From Mytilus trossulus (Eukaryota > Mollusca > Bivalvia > Mytilida > Mytilidae), in NCBI RefSeq assembly GCF_036588685.1, contig NC_086378.1:72185127-72249126 (forward strand): a stretch of 64,000 bases of DNA, read 5' to 3'. How positions within the stretch are numbered: the stretch's first letter is position 1; each line of letters starts with the position of its first letter. Positions 1 through 12,054 of the stretch are shown here, in pieces. The translations under genes were made by a program, and so were the position numbers. A model generated the notes under the pieces. That model saw nothing but the letters and a program-made list of their open reading frames with translations, was not told the origin of the DNA and did not search any database.

Positions 1-204
1 ATGTCGTTAATTGTCCATGACTCTCGTTACTTGAATACAGCACTTAGTTTTAGAGGAAGGAAAATAAAACAAACAAAGACTTCTGCCGCAGTTCATGGAT
101 GGAATAGTCCTAATAGTATCCGTGATTCAAGGATTGAAGTCAAATACGTTTATAGAATTTAACAGCTAAAAAGAATAAATTTAGTATCAGAACTTTATAC
201 TTCA

Positions 205-795
205 GCTGTTGCGGGTCAGTATTACTTAGTACCTGACAAAACATTATGATCTTTATTTCAAACCATCACAACTGTCTTGTTTTGGGTCAGCATTGCCTGC
301 CAAAACGTTTATTATCTTTATTTCCAACCATCACAACTGTCTTGTTTTGGGTCAGCATTGCCTGCCAAAACGTTTATTATCTTTATTTCATATAATTACA
401 ACTGTCTGGTTTTGGGTCAGCATTGCTTGCCAAAACATTTTATGATTTTTATTTCTTATAAATACATCTGCCTTGTTTTGGGCCAGCATTGCCTGCCAAA
501 ACGTTTATTATCTTTATTTCATATAATAACAAATGTCTTGTTTTGGGTCAGCATTGCTTGCCAAAACATTTTATGATTTTTATTTCTTATAATTACAACT
601 GTCTTGTTTTGGGCCAGCATTGCCTGCCAAAACGTTTTATTATTTTTATTTCATATAATTTCAACTGTCTTGTTTTGGGTCAGCATTGCCTGCCAAAACG
701 GTTTTTATCTTTATTTCACATAATTTCAATGTGTCTTGTTTTGGGTCAGTATAGCCTGCTAAAACTTTTATGATCTATATTTCATACAATGTATG
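205..795. repeat. Tandem array, about 9 units of ~65 bp
   Basis: About nine head-to-tail copies of a ~65-bp unit are visible; the first and last are degenerate. Each unit has a conserved core GTTTTGGGTCAGCATTGCCT followed by GCCAAAAC, so GTTTTGG and CCAAAAC can pair as a small hairpin. The rest of the unit is AT-rich. Two overlapping ORFs across the array only translate the repeat and are not genes. Confidence 0.9.
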
Positions 796-1660
796 TCTTT
801 ATTGCCGCCCTCCTCATGCTTTCTTTACACATTGTTCGAATGTCAATGGGATAATTCGGTAGGCTCGGTTTAACTTCCTGTATGTATACATGAATAATTC
901 GTAATTCATGTTTTGGTTTTTAATATTGCCGTGCTTATTCATACTTATTATTCAGATTATATATATAAAACGACTTAATGGTTTATTCCAATGTTGTCTA
1001 AATGCTATGGTCTTTAGAGATAAATCCATCATAAAGTTTTTATATTTAACTTAACTGGTTATTACATGTAACTAAATTGGTTTTCTTTTCTTTTGGTTAA
1101 ATGTTTATAGTATGTGTCAAAAGCTATAAATATTTACTCGGTTAAAACTTACATCTTTTAACTTTTATCGCAATTAAGGTACAAATAATTATATGAAACA
1201 TCACTTAAAGCTGGAATATGATATCATTCATTTTACAACTTTATTTACTACTATACAATATAAACCTTTTACATGTATTGCATTGGAATAACAGTTTGTT
1301 AAACTAAGTTCTGTCGCATGCCAGGAAGGAATGAATTTATTTTATGTTAGGTTGAAGTAAGTTTGGTGTATTCCTCCTTTTTTAAAGTGGTGTTATAGAT
1401 ATAAATTATTACTATTAATATTGAATGGTGATGTTCACCAGTCACTAAATTTCTAAAAAGCTGTATATTAAAAATTGTTACTAAAACTTTTCTTTTTACC
1501 GTATCATGAGTTACGAAAATTATTTCTATAGTCTCATATCAATCCGGATCACAACAAAAATAACTGAGAGTTAAAAAGGTTTACAGTAAATATTTATTTA
1601 CTAATTTCAATTTGAAAATGTTTACCCTATGGAATTCACCCCGCCATATTAGGAATGTAT
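796..1660. other. AT-rich intergenic sequence, no gene seen
   Basis: No ORF with recognisable protein content, no RNA gene and no clear repeat structure were found here on either strand. Confidence 0.6.
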
Positions 1661-1667
1661 CTGCCTT

Positions 1668-1955
1668 TCCCAAGTTAGGAGCCTGTTCAGTGGTTGTCGT
1701 TTGCTCATGTGTTACATTTAAGTTTTTTGTTCATTTAATTTTTGATTATTTTTTTTTTTTATGTAAATACGGCCGTTAGTTTTCGTGTTTGAATTGTTTT
1801 ACATGGTCATTTTGGTGTCTTTAATAGCTGACTATGCAATATAAGCTTTGCTCATTGTTAAAGGCCGTGCGATTACCTATAGTCATTAATTTCCGTGTTA
1901 TTTTGGTCTCTTGTGGTGAACTGTCTCATTGGCATCATACCACATCTTTTTTATA
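1668..1955 (+). repeat. Interspersed repeat of bivalve type
   Basis: The block runs from CTTTCCCAAGTTAGGAGCCTG to a 3' tail GTCTCATTGGCATCATACCA. Related short tails recur at about 13361, 49225, 51615, 57470, 59610 and 61470. From memory this block resembles a repeat very common in mussel genomes. It has no ORF and looks like a SINE-like or LINE-tail sequence; the family cannot be named without a library search. Confidence 0.55.
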
Positions 1956-2486
1956 TTTATGCATTTTCGATTGAAAAATGTCAAGTGTAGTTTGGGAATC
2001 CTTTGCTCATGATCCCTTACAGAAATAGTCAGATATAAAACTTCGTATTTAGGAAGGATCCAGGGCTTTGTAAACATATACTTTAGTTTTGTTTGAATTT
2101 TTAAAATTAAAAATATAGTTTCGGTTAATCAACGTACTAATTGTCTGTTCTAAAATATATAATTTTAAAAGGATTCTATATTTAAATGTCTGGATGTAAG
2201 AAGAAATATAAATTCTGAATCATACTTACATTGTTGCGATTCTATTGTAATTTAATTGCTGTGATCCTGGTGACAGGTCGGAATAAGATTTACATCTTTT
2301 ACCAGTAAGAGATAATTTTAAAGTAATATCTTGGTATATGAAAATAGGAACTTTTAATATTTCTGCTTAATGTGGAAACGTTTTACATAATAAAGTGATA
2401 TGTGTTTTGTGTACATGTATGTGAATGCATTTTTTTTTCAAGTCATATATAATTGTATTCACGTCGCCAGAGTCCTCGGGTGGGGG

Positions 2487-2545
2487 ATCCACTCTTTTAG
2501 CCTTAGAGTGGATTTCACATCCACTCTTTCAGCCAAAGAGTGGAT
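2487..2545. repeat. Double hairpin (two adjacent inverted repeats)
   Basis: Two consecutive stem-loops lie at 2487-2513 and 2519-2545. Both start ATCCACTCTTT and end AGAGTGGAT, with loops of about 5-9 nt. The two are also direct repeats of each other. No gene overlaps them convincingly. Confidence 0.75.
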
Positions 2546-2568
2546 TTGTGGCAGGTTTTTCCTCAGGG

Positions 2569-2841
2569 TTTTTCTCCCCACCTTTGCTATTCTTTGTCAT
2601 TTATTCAATTGACATAATATTAGTTGATGTAATTTCGTAGTAATTATGTATTATTATTTCATATTAAATATGAACTTTTATGTCAAATGTTTTATTTGCA
2701 AAATGTATTTTTTGCATTTTATGATTTTGAATAAATGACCTTTTTTCGTCAGTTTAGTTTTTATATCATATAGCAAATCAAGCTCAGTCTCTGGCTTGTG
2801 TATACGTAGTATGTTTATGGTATCTAGCTGTCTGTCTTAAA
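2569..2841. repeat. Local direct duplication, copy A (273 bp)
   Basis: The sequence from TTTTTCTCCCCACC to CTGTCTGTCTTAAA is repeated essentially unchanged at 3301-3573, about 730 bp away. There is no coding content. Copy A continues into unrelated sequence, while copy B ends exactly where the 9-kb segmental duplication begins. Confidence 0.9.
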
Positions 2842-3300
2842 ACCAGTTTTATTTGCTAATTGAAAATTAAGCGGAATAAAATAATTTAAGACAGCAGAGA
2901 AGATAATTCTGTTAAATTGGTTATTACTAACCGACTTAAATAAAAGAGTGAGCTATTATTACTGTAAATGTATAATGTCTCTAGTCTGGTCAAAGGGTCA
3001 GAGTGTCCTAATTAATTAAACGATAAATTGTTGAAATTAGATAACTTGTTTTCACGTGCAGAGAAATTTCTTTTATGACCAATGCATGACCGGATATCAT
3101 CTTTCTTATTGGTCAATGGCATTGCGGGTCAGCACGAGTTCACGTGTAAGTGCATTGTGATCACTTCCTTTTATCATCAGCATTTGATGTGTTAACTTGT
3201 GATTATTATCAAACAATTTGTTCAAAATTCCCACCCACATACCGCCCTTTATATTATCTTTTGAAGTAGATATGTATCATATGTTTATTTATGGGGCAGG
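2842..3300. other. Spacer between the 273-bp direct repeats, no gene seen
   Basis: AT-rich sequence with no supported ORF, RNA gene or repeat. Confidence 0.5.
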
Positions 3301-3573
3301 TTTTTCTCCCCACCTTTGCTATTCTTTGTCATTTATTCAATTGACATAATATTAGTTGATGTAATTTCGTAGTAATTATGTATTATTATTTCATATTAAA
3401 TATGAACTTTTATGTCAAATGTTTTATTTGCAAAATGTATTTTTTGCATTTTATGATTTTGAATAAATGACCTTTTTTCGTCAGTTTAGTTTTTATATCA
3501 TATAGCAAATCAAGCTCAGTCTCTGGCTTGTGTATACGTAGTATGTTTATGGTATCTAGCTGTCTGTCTTAAA
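3301..3573. repeat. Local direct duplication, copy B (273 bp)
   Basis: Second copy of 2569-2841, same length and almost the same sequence. Its right end abuts the left breakpoint of segmental duplication copy 1. Confidence 0.9.
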
Positions 3574-5304
3574 TGTTCATTAAACGCATCAAAATCTTTT
3601 TACCTTGCTTAAATTTCTGACTGCTTGAGTGCATATTTATATTAAAACGAATTTGTATGCCTATAAGAATACTTCGTCAAATGCCATTCTCGTATATTAC
3701 CTAGTACATTTTAAGCATTTCTGACGGATGTGGTTTTATATTCTGATAATTTTGTATGTTACATGACATTTCTTCACATTTGAAGGTTACTATTATTGCG
3801 CATAAAGTAGGGATGTAATCATGTTTAAATTTTTCCACATCGAGATTCTTCCTGGTTTGTAAATCATCGGGGAAGGGTCAACCGATTTACATAAGTTTGA
3901 AATTAAGGAAAGTTGAATGAGTGATTAGGCCGGTAAGAACTCTTGTATATCATTTGACTTAGGCTGTTAACGACATAGAAAATGGCTTGCAAAACGTCAG
4001 TGGAAGACGCACAATGATATATAGGTACATGTATACAATAATGTTTAAGGATAGTGAAGGTCGTGTGTAGTTTTGTAGCGAGTTAAAACAATACTATTAT
4101 AAGTTTTTTTGTTTTAAGTAATGCTATTTAAACGTCGGCACTCCTAGAAGATGTTTATACTGTTAGGAAGATATTGTAGTTTGAAAAAAAAAAATACCCC
4201 CCAAAAAACATCGTTATTTCTCGTATATCTAGCAAAAGGGTTAGTAAGCATAATCAAGACCATTGCAATAATTGTTTACATTATATCATACTCTTTTAAA
4301 ATAAACTTTAGCCGTCTTTTGTGTTGGACTTATTCTTTTAAATCTTTGTTTACTTTTTTAAATGACCAGAAAGATGTCACATGTAAATTGAAAGATTTGT
4401 TAACTAACATACTCTTCATTTGATTCACCATCACAACAACCTCATACAAAGGGATCAAATACACTTTCAAAAAACAATACCCAAATGGCATGTTCAATCT
4501 ATTCACATTGCTTGTCAATCCAGAAGACACCGGATAATTAACCCGAAAAATGTCTACGATACGCAAATCAGTACATGGCATCAGTATCCGCCCCCTTTTC
4601 CTGATTCCCTGCAGCTCGTACTGAACCACATCCGTCGTATAGTTGGCCGACCCAATCAGTGACTTAAAAAACGCAATCAGTCATAAAATGCAATCTATCA
4701 CAACAAAAGAAGACCTGCTCAGTAAATAAAAAAAATGGACCAAAATATCGATTAATTTGAAAGTGAAAATATTGAGAACTTGAATATTCGAATAAAGAAA
4801 AATTAAATTGGTATTGGAAACCTTACTTCCTATTAAAATGACTGAAATTCAAAACACATCCGATTTTCATAATATAAAGATGAGTTACGTGTATGTGGAG
4901 AGAAGAGTTGCACAGCTTTTTACGCTGATGTGTCCGGTAGTCCAGAGAACGGAAAGAACTTTAACATAAAATACACACAAAGAAGAACTGAAATTATCCT
5001 GTCAAGAAATGCAATACCGGTATAAATGTCCGAGTCATACCTTGGTCTTTATTGGAAAATATGGTGAAAACATCGACTGTTTATTAAAAAAAGTATGATT
5101 GTTCTGAAATTTACATTATAAATGAAATTAAATGTGTTAACGTAATGTCCGACGCATTAAAAGCGATTTCAAGCAGCGACCCTGGTCACCCATATTTGCA
5201 TCGTTTGAAATGTTGTGGGCCGGGGAAAAGTGCGTTGATCTGCTTATAAGTGATAGGGGTCTCCTTTCAGTCTAAGTGAGTAGTATTCATCTATAATTCT
5301 TACA
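3574..5304. other. Left part of duplication copy 1, no gene supported
   Basis: Short ORFs here (for example at 4151-4662 on both strands) are disrupted or altered in the paralogous stretch at 27.9-28.5 kb, so they are not conserved as proteins. Nothing else is recognised. Confidence 0.45.
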
Positions 5305-5517
5305 TTGGAAATAACGGAAAATGGGATCCTAATTTTAAACGAAGCCCGAAATCAAAATGTCCAGGCGGTGTTGCTTAAAGAAAAGCTTTATATTGATAAC
5401 GATATTTTCGATCTTAGGAAACACAAAAAAATATATAAAGAAGCCACTAAAGGCAACAGTAGTATACCGCTGCTCAAAATGCATAAATCGATAGAGAAAA
5501 AAACAAATCCGGGTTAA
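5305..5517 (+). pseudogene. Possible retroelement ORF1-like fragment
   Basis: A short open stretch translates to a segment with 'LNEARNQNVQAVLLKEKLYI' followed by a Lys-rich tail. The spacing (an EAR helix, then an A-x-L strand, then a K-L-x-I strand) resembles the C-terminal domain of ORF1-like proteins of invertebrate non-LTR elements, judged by eye only. There is no ATG in a good context, and the stretch is duplicated at 29122-29340 with small changes. It is treated as a remnant; it could also be chance ORF. Confidence 0.3.
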
Positions 5518-6680
5518 AAACTGAAACTTAAGGAAACGTATCAAATAAAATAGAACAACGACACAACAGAGACACAACACCGAAACGAACTATAATGTAA
5601 AAATGACAATTTTCCTGATTTGGCACAGGGCATTTTATGAAAAAAATGGTGGGTTGAACCTTGTTTTGTGGCATGCCAAACCTCCCGCTTTAATGGCAGT
5701 GTTAATTATAACATTAAAATGACAACATTACACGACAGGGCTTCAAAAAATAAATGGGAGAAAATATAGGACAGAGAAACAAACGAAGTAATTACCATCA
5801 AAAGGTAACAGGTTAAAAAATATTTGCATACGCCAAACTCGCGCTACGTCCACAAAAAACTTTGCCCAGATGAAAAAAGTTAGACAGTCATAACAACTAC
5901 AAAGTTGAGGAACGCCGAGGACCAACAGTTCATAAAAGTTGTGATGCCAGGGTTATCCGCCTGGGACTTGCATTTTTTAACGGTGCTAGTTCGGGGAAAT
6001 CAATGGCGACGGGCAATGACATTGGCTCAGGATCCATCTGCAATAAGGATGGGGTGAACAACACAAAACCCGAGGTCAAAAGACCAAGAACAACACTGTC
6101 TAGGCTAGCGTTAAAGTATGCGTATGAGTTTTCTGATCTATTTTAGTTTCTTGTTTAACAAGAGAATAAAATATATATGCAAATTGATCACCGTGCCTGT
6201 TAGTATCAGAAATAGTCTTGTCTTATTTATATAGATATATACAATATGAGTCAGTTTAGAACAGAAATTAGGGAAGAGTTGTACAAGAAAATTAGAGTAA
6301 GTTAGCATATAAATATATGAATTTTAGGCTGAACATCTTTAACTAAGAACATAAGATAGAGAACAACACATTCTAGGCTAAGGTTGATGGACTTCCAAGC
6401 CTAAGTTATGTTTATCTGACATTAATTTTGTACTGATATGCTTAAAATTATATCATGATATGTAAATGGTGGCTTACAAACCACCAAAAAATGGTGACAA
6501 TTATACATCTTAATAAGTATAAGTAACTGTTGACCGACTTAAAAACATAAATAATTGTTTATATATATACCAAAAGGTCAAAAGTTAAAATTTAACACAT
6601 AAACTATAAAGTAATGTAAGAAAGACATAATATGTATATATGTAAACTATTAACAAAGTACAGTGAAGGTCATTACATAG
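5518..6680. other. Non-coding interspersed repeats, mostly antisense
   Basis: The stretch around 5610-5730 is the reverse complement of a repeat that recurs near 58150-58210 (CGGGAGGTTTGGC-type block). The rest contains no supported gene. Confidence 0.4.
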
Positions 6681-6692
6681 TATTTATCTTAC

Positions 6693-7025
6693 CGATAGGT
6701 GAACAGGTACTTTTGGGAGAAGATCGAACGTTTTCTTCTCGATTATTGGTGGTATGTCCAGAGTTAGGGGCCCACCATTCTTTAAATGCGTCATGCTGAT
6801 ATGGATTCGAAGCAAATCGATCGGGTTGAGTTGAAAATTTTCGTCATTTTTTAAGATAAGATGCGTCATACACTTCATCTGTTCCAGTGTCCCCATGGTT
6901 AAGGCATTGTCATTATTTTCGAACGAATAGCAATCTTTTAAAACAACATTAATGAAATCATCACGAAGGTGTAAAGCCGCCAACAAGGGCAAAAAGGTCA
7001 AAATACAGAATGTATCCAACAGCAT
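6693..7025 (-). CDS. First coding exon of a secreted protein, duplicate copy (orphan?)
   Basis: The exon encodes 111 residues. It starts MLLDTFCILTFLPLLAALHL, a typical signal peptide, and continues through 'VLKDCYS' and a second Cys about 19 residues later. A splice acceptor (TTTTTTTAG directly before ATG) and a donor (TCG|GTAAG at 6693/6692) bound it, ending in phase 0. A 5' non-coding exon and TATA box lie upstream at 7455-7511. The copy at 30557-30889 differs by two bases. No downstream exon was found for this copy within the window, so it may be a truncated duplicate or may continue to the left of position 1. The CYS...C region weakly resembles the N-terminal part of the tyrosinase exon at 55486-55848; otherwise the function is unknown. 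Confidence 0.6.
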
Positions 7026-7454
7026 CTAAAAAAATATTAATGAAGAAAAATGATGTGTAAAGGTATTAGTTTATATAAAAGCTAGTATTTTTCGTACAAC
7101 TAAATGCTAAGAGTAAATAAATATTGCAGTAAGCGCAAAATATAAAACAACTAATATGTGAAAACCAAATATGACTATAAGATTGTTTGTCTTTTTACTG
7201 ATGAATATTGAACAGACATGATTCATGAAGGGTAGAAAAAAATAGAATCACAAAAATACTGAACTTAGAGGAAAATCTAATCGGAAAGTCCATAATCACA
7301 TGGCAAAATCAAATAACAAACAACGTAACACATTGAAATCAGCCATATACTCTAGATGTGAGGTAAACTTCGAACATACGAAAGAAGCATAACTTTAATA
7401 GTGAAGATAAAAAAAAATTTAAAATATAAAATTTGTATTAGGAAAACATATTAC

Positions 7455-7511
7455 CTTTTTCGTTGAAGGATACTTTCTTATCTCACAAGAATGAAAATTG
7501 CGTTGTTTATA
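7455..7511 (-). promoter_or_regulatory. TATA box and short 5' non-coding exon for the 6693-7025 exon
   Basis: On the minus strand a TATAAA lies at 7506-7511. About 28 bases downstream a short exon would begin, ending at 7455 with donor AAAAAG|GTAATA. The intron then runs to the acceptor abutting the ATG at 7025. The same arrangement is present in copy 2 and, independently, in the tyrosinase gene at 56.3 kb. Confidence 0.5.
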
Positions 7512-7989
7512 TTACTGACGGCTGCAGGATGTTGGGACTATGCTACCAGAATCATTTAATAACACCACATGATGCTTTTAGCAAATGATGAATAAATGTA
7601 TTATGTCACATGTATATGCTTAGAGACAATTTACACCAGGTAAAATGTAATTACCGACAGTTAAAGCTCAGGAAAAGGTCAAGAATATGAATTTATATAA
7701 CAATCTGGTTAAATATCATGTTGTTTATTTCCTTGTCAAAGATGCAAAGTTAAACCTAAATCCGTAAAAGTACATATATCCTTATTTTATGACATAATAT
7801 GATTACTTGAATTGACTAACTAATATACATGGCTTACTTGCACCGACATGTCTTAAAGGGACACTAGCTGCCAAAGTCACGTTCACCGATTTTACTCAAA
7901 TTCTCATACTTTGCTTTTCTACATTGACTAGAGGTATAGGGGGAGGGTTGAGATCTCACCAACATGTTTAACCCCGCCGTTTTTTTGCG

Positions 7990-8145
7990 CCTGTCCCAAG
8001 TCAGTTAAGGGCCAGCTGAAGGACACCTCCGGGTGCGGGAAATTCCCGTTACATTGAAGACCTGTTGGTGACCTTCTGCTGTTGTTTTTTTCTATGGTCG
8101 GGTTGATGTCTCTTTGATACATTCACCATTTCCATTCTCAATTTT
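7990..8145 (+). repeat. Interspersed repeat (CTGAAGGACACCTCCGGGTG type)
   Basis: A GC-richer block with CTCCGGGTGCGGGAAATTCCC, followed by GACCTGTTGGTGACCTTC and TCTTTGATACATTCACCATT. The same block is found at about 31975-32110 (duplication copy 2) and inverted at 60045-60185, so it is a dispersed family. The downstream short ORF on the minus strand is only the repeat translated. Confidence 0.7.
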
Positions 8146-8590
8146 ATTTATTTATAACAATGTAAACTATTTTTCCAAACTAATACTATCAAAAGTATAA
8201 AATAAACAATTTACAGGATATGGTCCCAATGATGTAGCTTCGTTTCGTTTGACGTCATCTAATTAACTATCGAGTTGACTTTCTATGACCATATAAGCAA
8301 TGTAAACATAAAAATAGATATAAATAGATTAAAAACTTGTGCAATTGGATTTTTACAGGTCTATTACATTTTGTATTATAGATTAACAATTTATGTTCAT
8401 CGTCGTTTTTACCTTTAAAAGAATAATATTATGTTGATCGAATCAGATAATCAAATTATTTCCCCTTTGTTTCACTTTCAATTTTGACATTCTTTTCCTT
8501 TAAATACCCGTACATGGACAATGCATGCTTATTTTATCTCTTTCTACGGAGTTAAATCGGAGTTCACATGAATACGGATTTAATTAGGTC

Positions 8591-8618
8591 GAATTATTCA
8601 CTTGCAAGTGAATAATTC
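8591..8618. repeat. Perfect 28-bp palindrome
   Basis: GAATTATTCACTTG is followed directly by its reverse complement CAAGTGAATAATTC. It is conserved without change at 32560-32587 in duplication copy 2. Confidence 0.85.
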
Positions 8619-9119
8619 ATTTTCAATGTTTATTAGCTTAAATTGACAAAATTGAAGCATTTTAGCTAATAAAAGCAAATTATTATTTCACTATTTCACT
8701 ATTATTGATGATTGAACAAAAAAAAATCATATACCTTTAATTTTTTATATATCTCGTAGCTAGTGCCCCTTTAATAAATGCAAACATTAACTGTGTATTG
8801 CTATCTTACCATTAACCCTATCCCTAACTTGATTTTATAAATGTTACCAATCGAAATCCCTATTGAAACAAAAATATCAAATACACCAAATTGGTGTTCA
8901 AAAATATTGAATCAATATATATCTACATATCTAATGGTTTTTAATTAAATAAGCAACAAGTTGGATTTTTTTTAAGATAGCCTTCACAGTTTTTGACGGA
9001 ATTTTACAAAAAAATGAGATGAAAGACATATGATTTTCATTGGATTAACCAAACGATAAATATAGGAAGATTTGGTGGGAGTGCCAATGAGACAACTCGC
9101 AATCCAAATAACAATTTAA

Positions 9120-9915
9120 AACAAGAATGTGTCCAAAGTACACGGATGCCCCACTCGCACTATCCTTTTCCATGTTCCATGGACCGTGAAATTGGGTAAT
9201 AATCTAATTTGGCATTAAAATAAGAAAGATTATACTATAGGGAACATATGCACTAAGTTTCAAGTTGATTGGACTTCAATTTTATCAAAAACAACCTTGA
9301 CCAAAAACTTAAACCTGAAATTCCCACTTTCATTTTCTATGTTCAGTGGACCGTGAAATTAGGGTCAAAAGTCTAATTTGGCTTACAAATTATAAAGATC
9401 ATATCATAAGCGACAAGTGTATTAAGTGTCAAGTTGGTTGGACTTCAGCTTCATCAAAAACTACCTTGACCAACTTTAACCTGAAACTCTGACTTTCATT
9501 TTCTATGTTCAGTGGACCTTGATTGGGGTCAAAAGTCTAATTTGGCTTTAAAATTATAAAGATCATATCATAAGCAACAAGTGTATTAAGTTTCAAGTTG
9601 ATTGGACTTCAGCTTCATCAAAAACTACCTTGACAAAAAACTTTAACCTGAAACTCTGACTATCATTTTCTATGTTCAGTGAACCGTGAAGTTGGGGTCA
9701 AAAGTCTAATTTGGCTTTAAAATTAGAAAGATCATATCACAAGCAACATGTGTACTAAGTTTCAAGTTGATTGGACTTCAGCTTCATCAAAAACTACCTT
9801 GACCAAAAACTTTAACCTGAACGAACGGACGCACAGACGGAATAATGGACGAAAGAACGGAGCCACAGACCAGAAAACATAATGCCCCTGTACTATCGTA
9901 GGTGGGGCATACAAA
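9120..9915. repeat. Tandem repeat, four units of ~165-170 bp, copy 1
   Basis: Four units share TTCAAGTTGATTGGACTTCA, ACCTTGACC and TTTCTATGTTCAGTGGACC. The ACCTTGAC marks lie near 9293, 9463, 9627 and 9796. The array ends in GAACGGACGCACAGAC and a GGTGGGGCAT motif. From memory this resembles a repeat frequent in bivalve genomes. The minus-strand ORF across its end is not a gene. Confidence 0.85.
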
Positions 9916-12054
9916 GGTAAACCATTATAGGTCAATGTACGGCCTTCAACACGGAGCCTTGGCTCACACAGAATCACTAGTGTAAAACAGTTCAAACGGG
10001 AAAAACAACGGTCTAATCTATATAAAAAACAAGAGACGAGAAACACATATTAATTACATAAACAAACGACAACTACTGTTAAACGTTTTAATGGATCCAA
10101 ACCTTCTCCCTTTTTCTGAAACAATAGCATATTAACATCACAACATAGAAAAACCACATGAAAAAATATCAATTGGCAGGCTTAACTCAATCAAAAAACG
10201 TAAATTAATACACTATGAACAATAAATTTGATCAGCGATATCTGAATGCAAATGCACAGTTAATAAAATATAAGAGACAAGCATTCAAGGCCAAAATCAA
10301 ACAAAGCCATGGCAAAACACCACTGCGAAATATGTAACCCTTCGAAAATATTCACTTTAGAAAAAAAAAAAACGGTTTTAATAATGCAGGTAAATCTTGA
10401 AGTTTATACAAATGTAGTAAGAAGTAAATTTGAAGATATTCCAAATAATCAAAGCTGGTATATAGACAAGATCCATATAAAATATAGAATAACAAAAAAG
10501 CATTATAAACAGTATCAATAGGTCGAATTAACAAGGAAATATATATGTAAACAGCTTCAGAAAAGGTACTACTTCAAGCGATTGAAATTCTAATATCTGA
10601 CATGTACTCTCAATAGTTTCGAATTGTTGTTTTTAATGTTTTTATTCATTCGTGTTTCACAATCTTTGTATTTAAGTGAACGTGAACGAGTTTTTAATTG
10701 TATTTTTTTTTCTTTTGCCTTTTGAAATAATAAATTAACGAACAGCCATTTGTGACTTCTGTAAATCTGTAGGTCCTAAACTTTATCAAGTTAGTACTCA
10801 ATTTGACCGAAGTTTCCAGGATTTTCAAGGCCTGTTATAACATATATAAGTAAAGCGAGGACATGCATTTTTATTTGTTTTTACTTTACCGAGGACCAAT
10901 CATTCTTGTGTAAAATGCAGCATCATTATCGCAATTGAGGAAACATAGTAACCTTGTCGGAAAAAAAAAAACATTTCATCAATTACAATTGTTGTCCATT
11001 TTCCATCTTCTTGTTTTGGAATTTAATTTATTCTGTCTAGATTTAATTCGGGAAACCGTAGAAGGCAGTAATGCATGCTACAGGGATGTAAATATCGGTG
11101 AAAACCGACCATGTTCCTGTAAATAGTAAAATTGATATATACAATTACTAATTTGTTCCGTCTGCTCTAGTTTTTTCTTACTACTTACCAGAAGATTTGA
11201 CCTTGAACGTTTATAACTAAACATTGCAGTATCTATTTATTTATTACTTCTTGTTTTCATATCAACAGCAATGCATCATTATATAACATCTGTTTGCAAT
11301 TCAACCAGTAACAACCTGTTTGTATCATAATTTGATATAACCACAAGTTTATTTATTTGTTTCTTGTAATTTCCCCGCCATACTTCATCACAACTAACTT
11401 AAGGTTTATGTGGTCGACCCTTTGGCTTAAATGGCTGCATTTTCACCACATAATTAACTTCCGAGTACAGACAAATCTGTGTATCTGGAACTTTTTCAAT
11501 GCATTATTGCCTTATTATCGGATAAATAAAATTCAAATATTATGTTTTAGAAAATAAAACAATTAACAGGATTTTGCAAGGCACTTTTTTACTACAAAAG
11601 GTGCAAAAATAAATTAAGTGGTGAAAGAGGTTTGAGAACTCCCCCACAGTGAACTGTATTAATTAACATGGACAAATGATGGAAATTAGATACTTGGTGA
11701 ACTGAGTGGATCACATCAAGTGAACCATAATTTTTTTCTTTCATCTTCTGCATGTACGAAAAACCAAAACAATACACGTCAAAATCCAGCTTAGTTTTGA
11801 TTTTTCTGAAACATAAAATGCATTGAATTTTATTTATCTAGGCCATAAAAAATATCCAGATGTACATGTTTATCTGTACTTAGAGTAAATTTAGGGGCAA
11901 AAAGGCAGTAATTTTAGTCAAAGTGCTCACATGAACCTTAAATATCAACAATGGTATAGTTAGAGGTTTTACAGTAGACAATACCTTTTCTATCATAATA
12001 GAAGGTATTTAAAAAGAGAGGTTAGAACCCAAACTACTGAAAATTTAAATCAAG
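9916..12054. other. Right part of duplication copy 1, no gene supported
   Basis: Short ORFs at 10309-10534, 10935-11126 and 11357-11557 are interrupted or length-changed in the paralogous copy and have no recognisable domain. AT-rich sequence with homopolymers. Confidence 0.4.

Noticed and set aside
277-773. Two overlapping ORFs of about 95 codons
   Set aside because: They are translations of the tandem array; the repeated peptide follows the DNA period and has no domain.
4151-4662. Overlapping ORFs on both strands near 4.2-4.7 kb
   Set aside because: The paralogous sequence at 28.0-28.5 kb has indels that break the frames; no domain is recognised.
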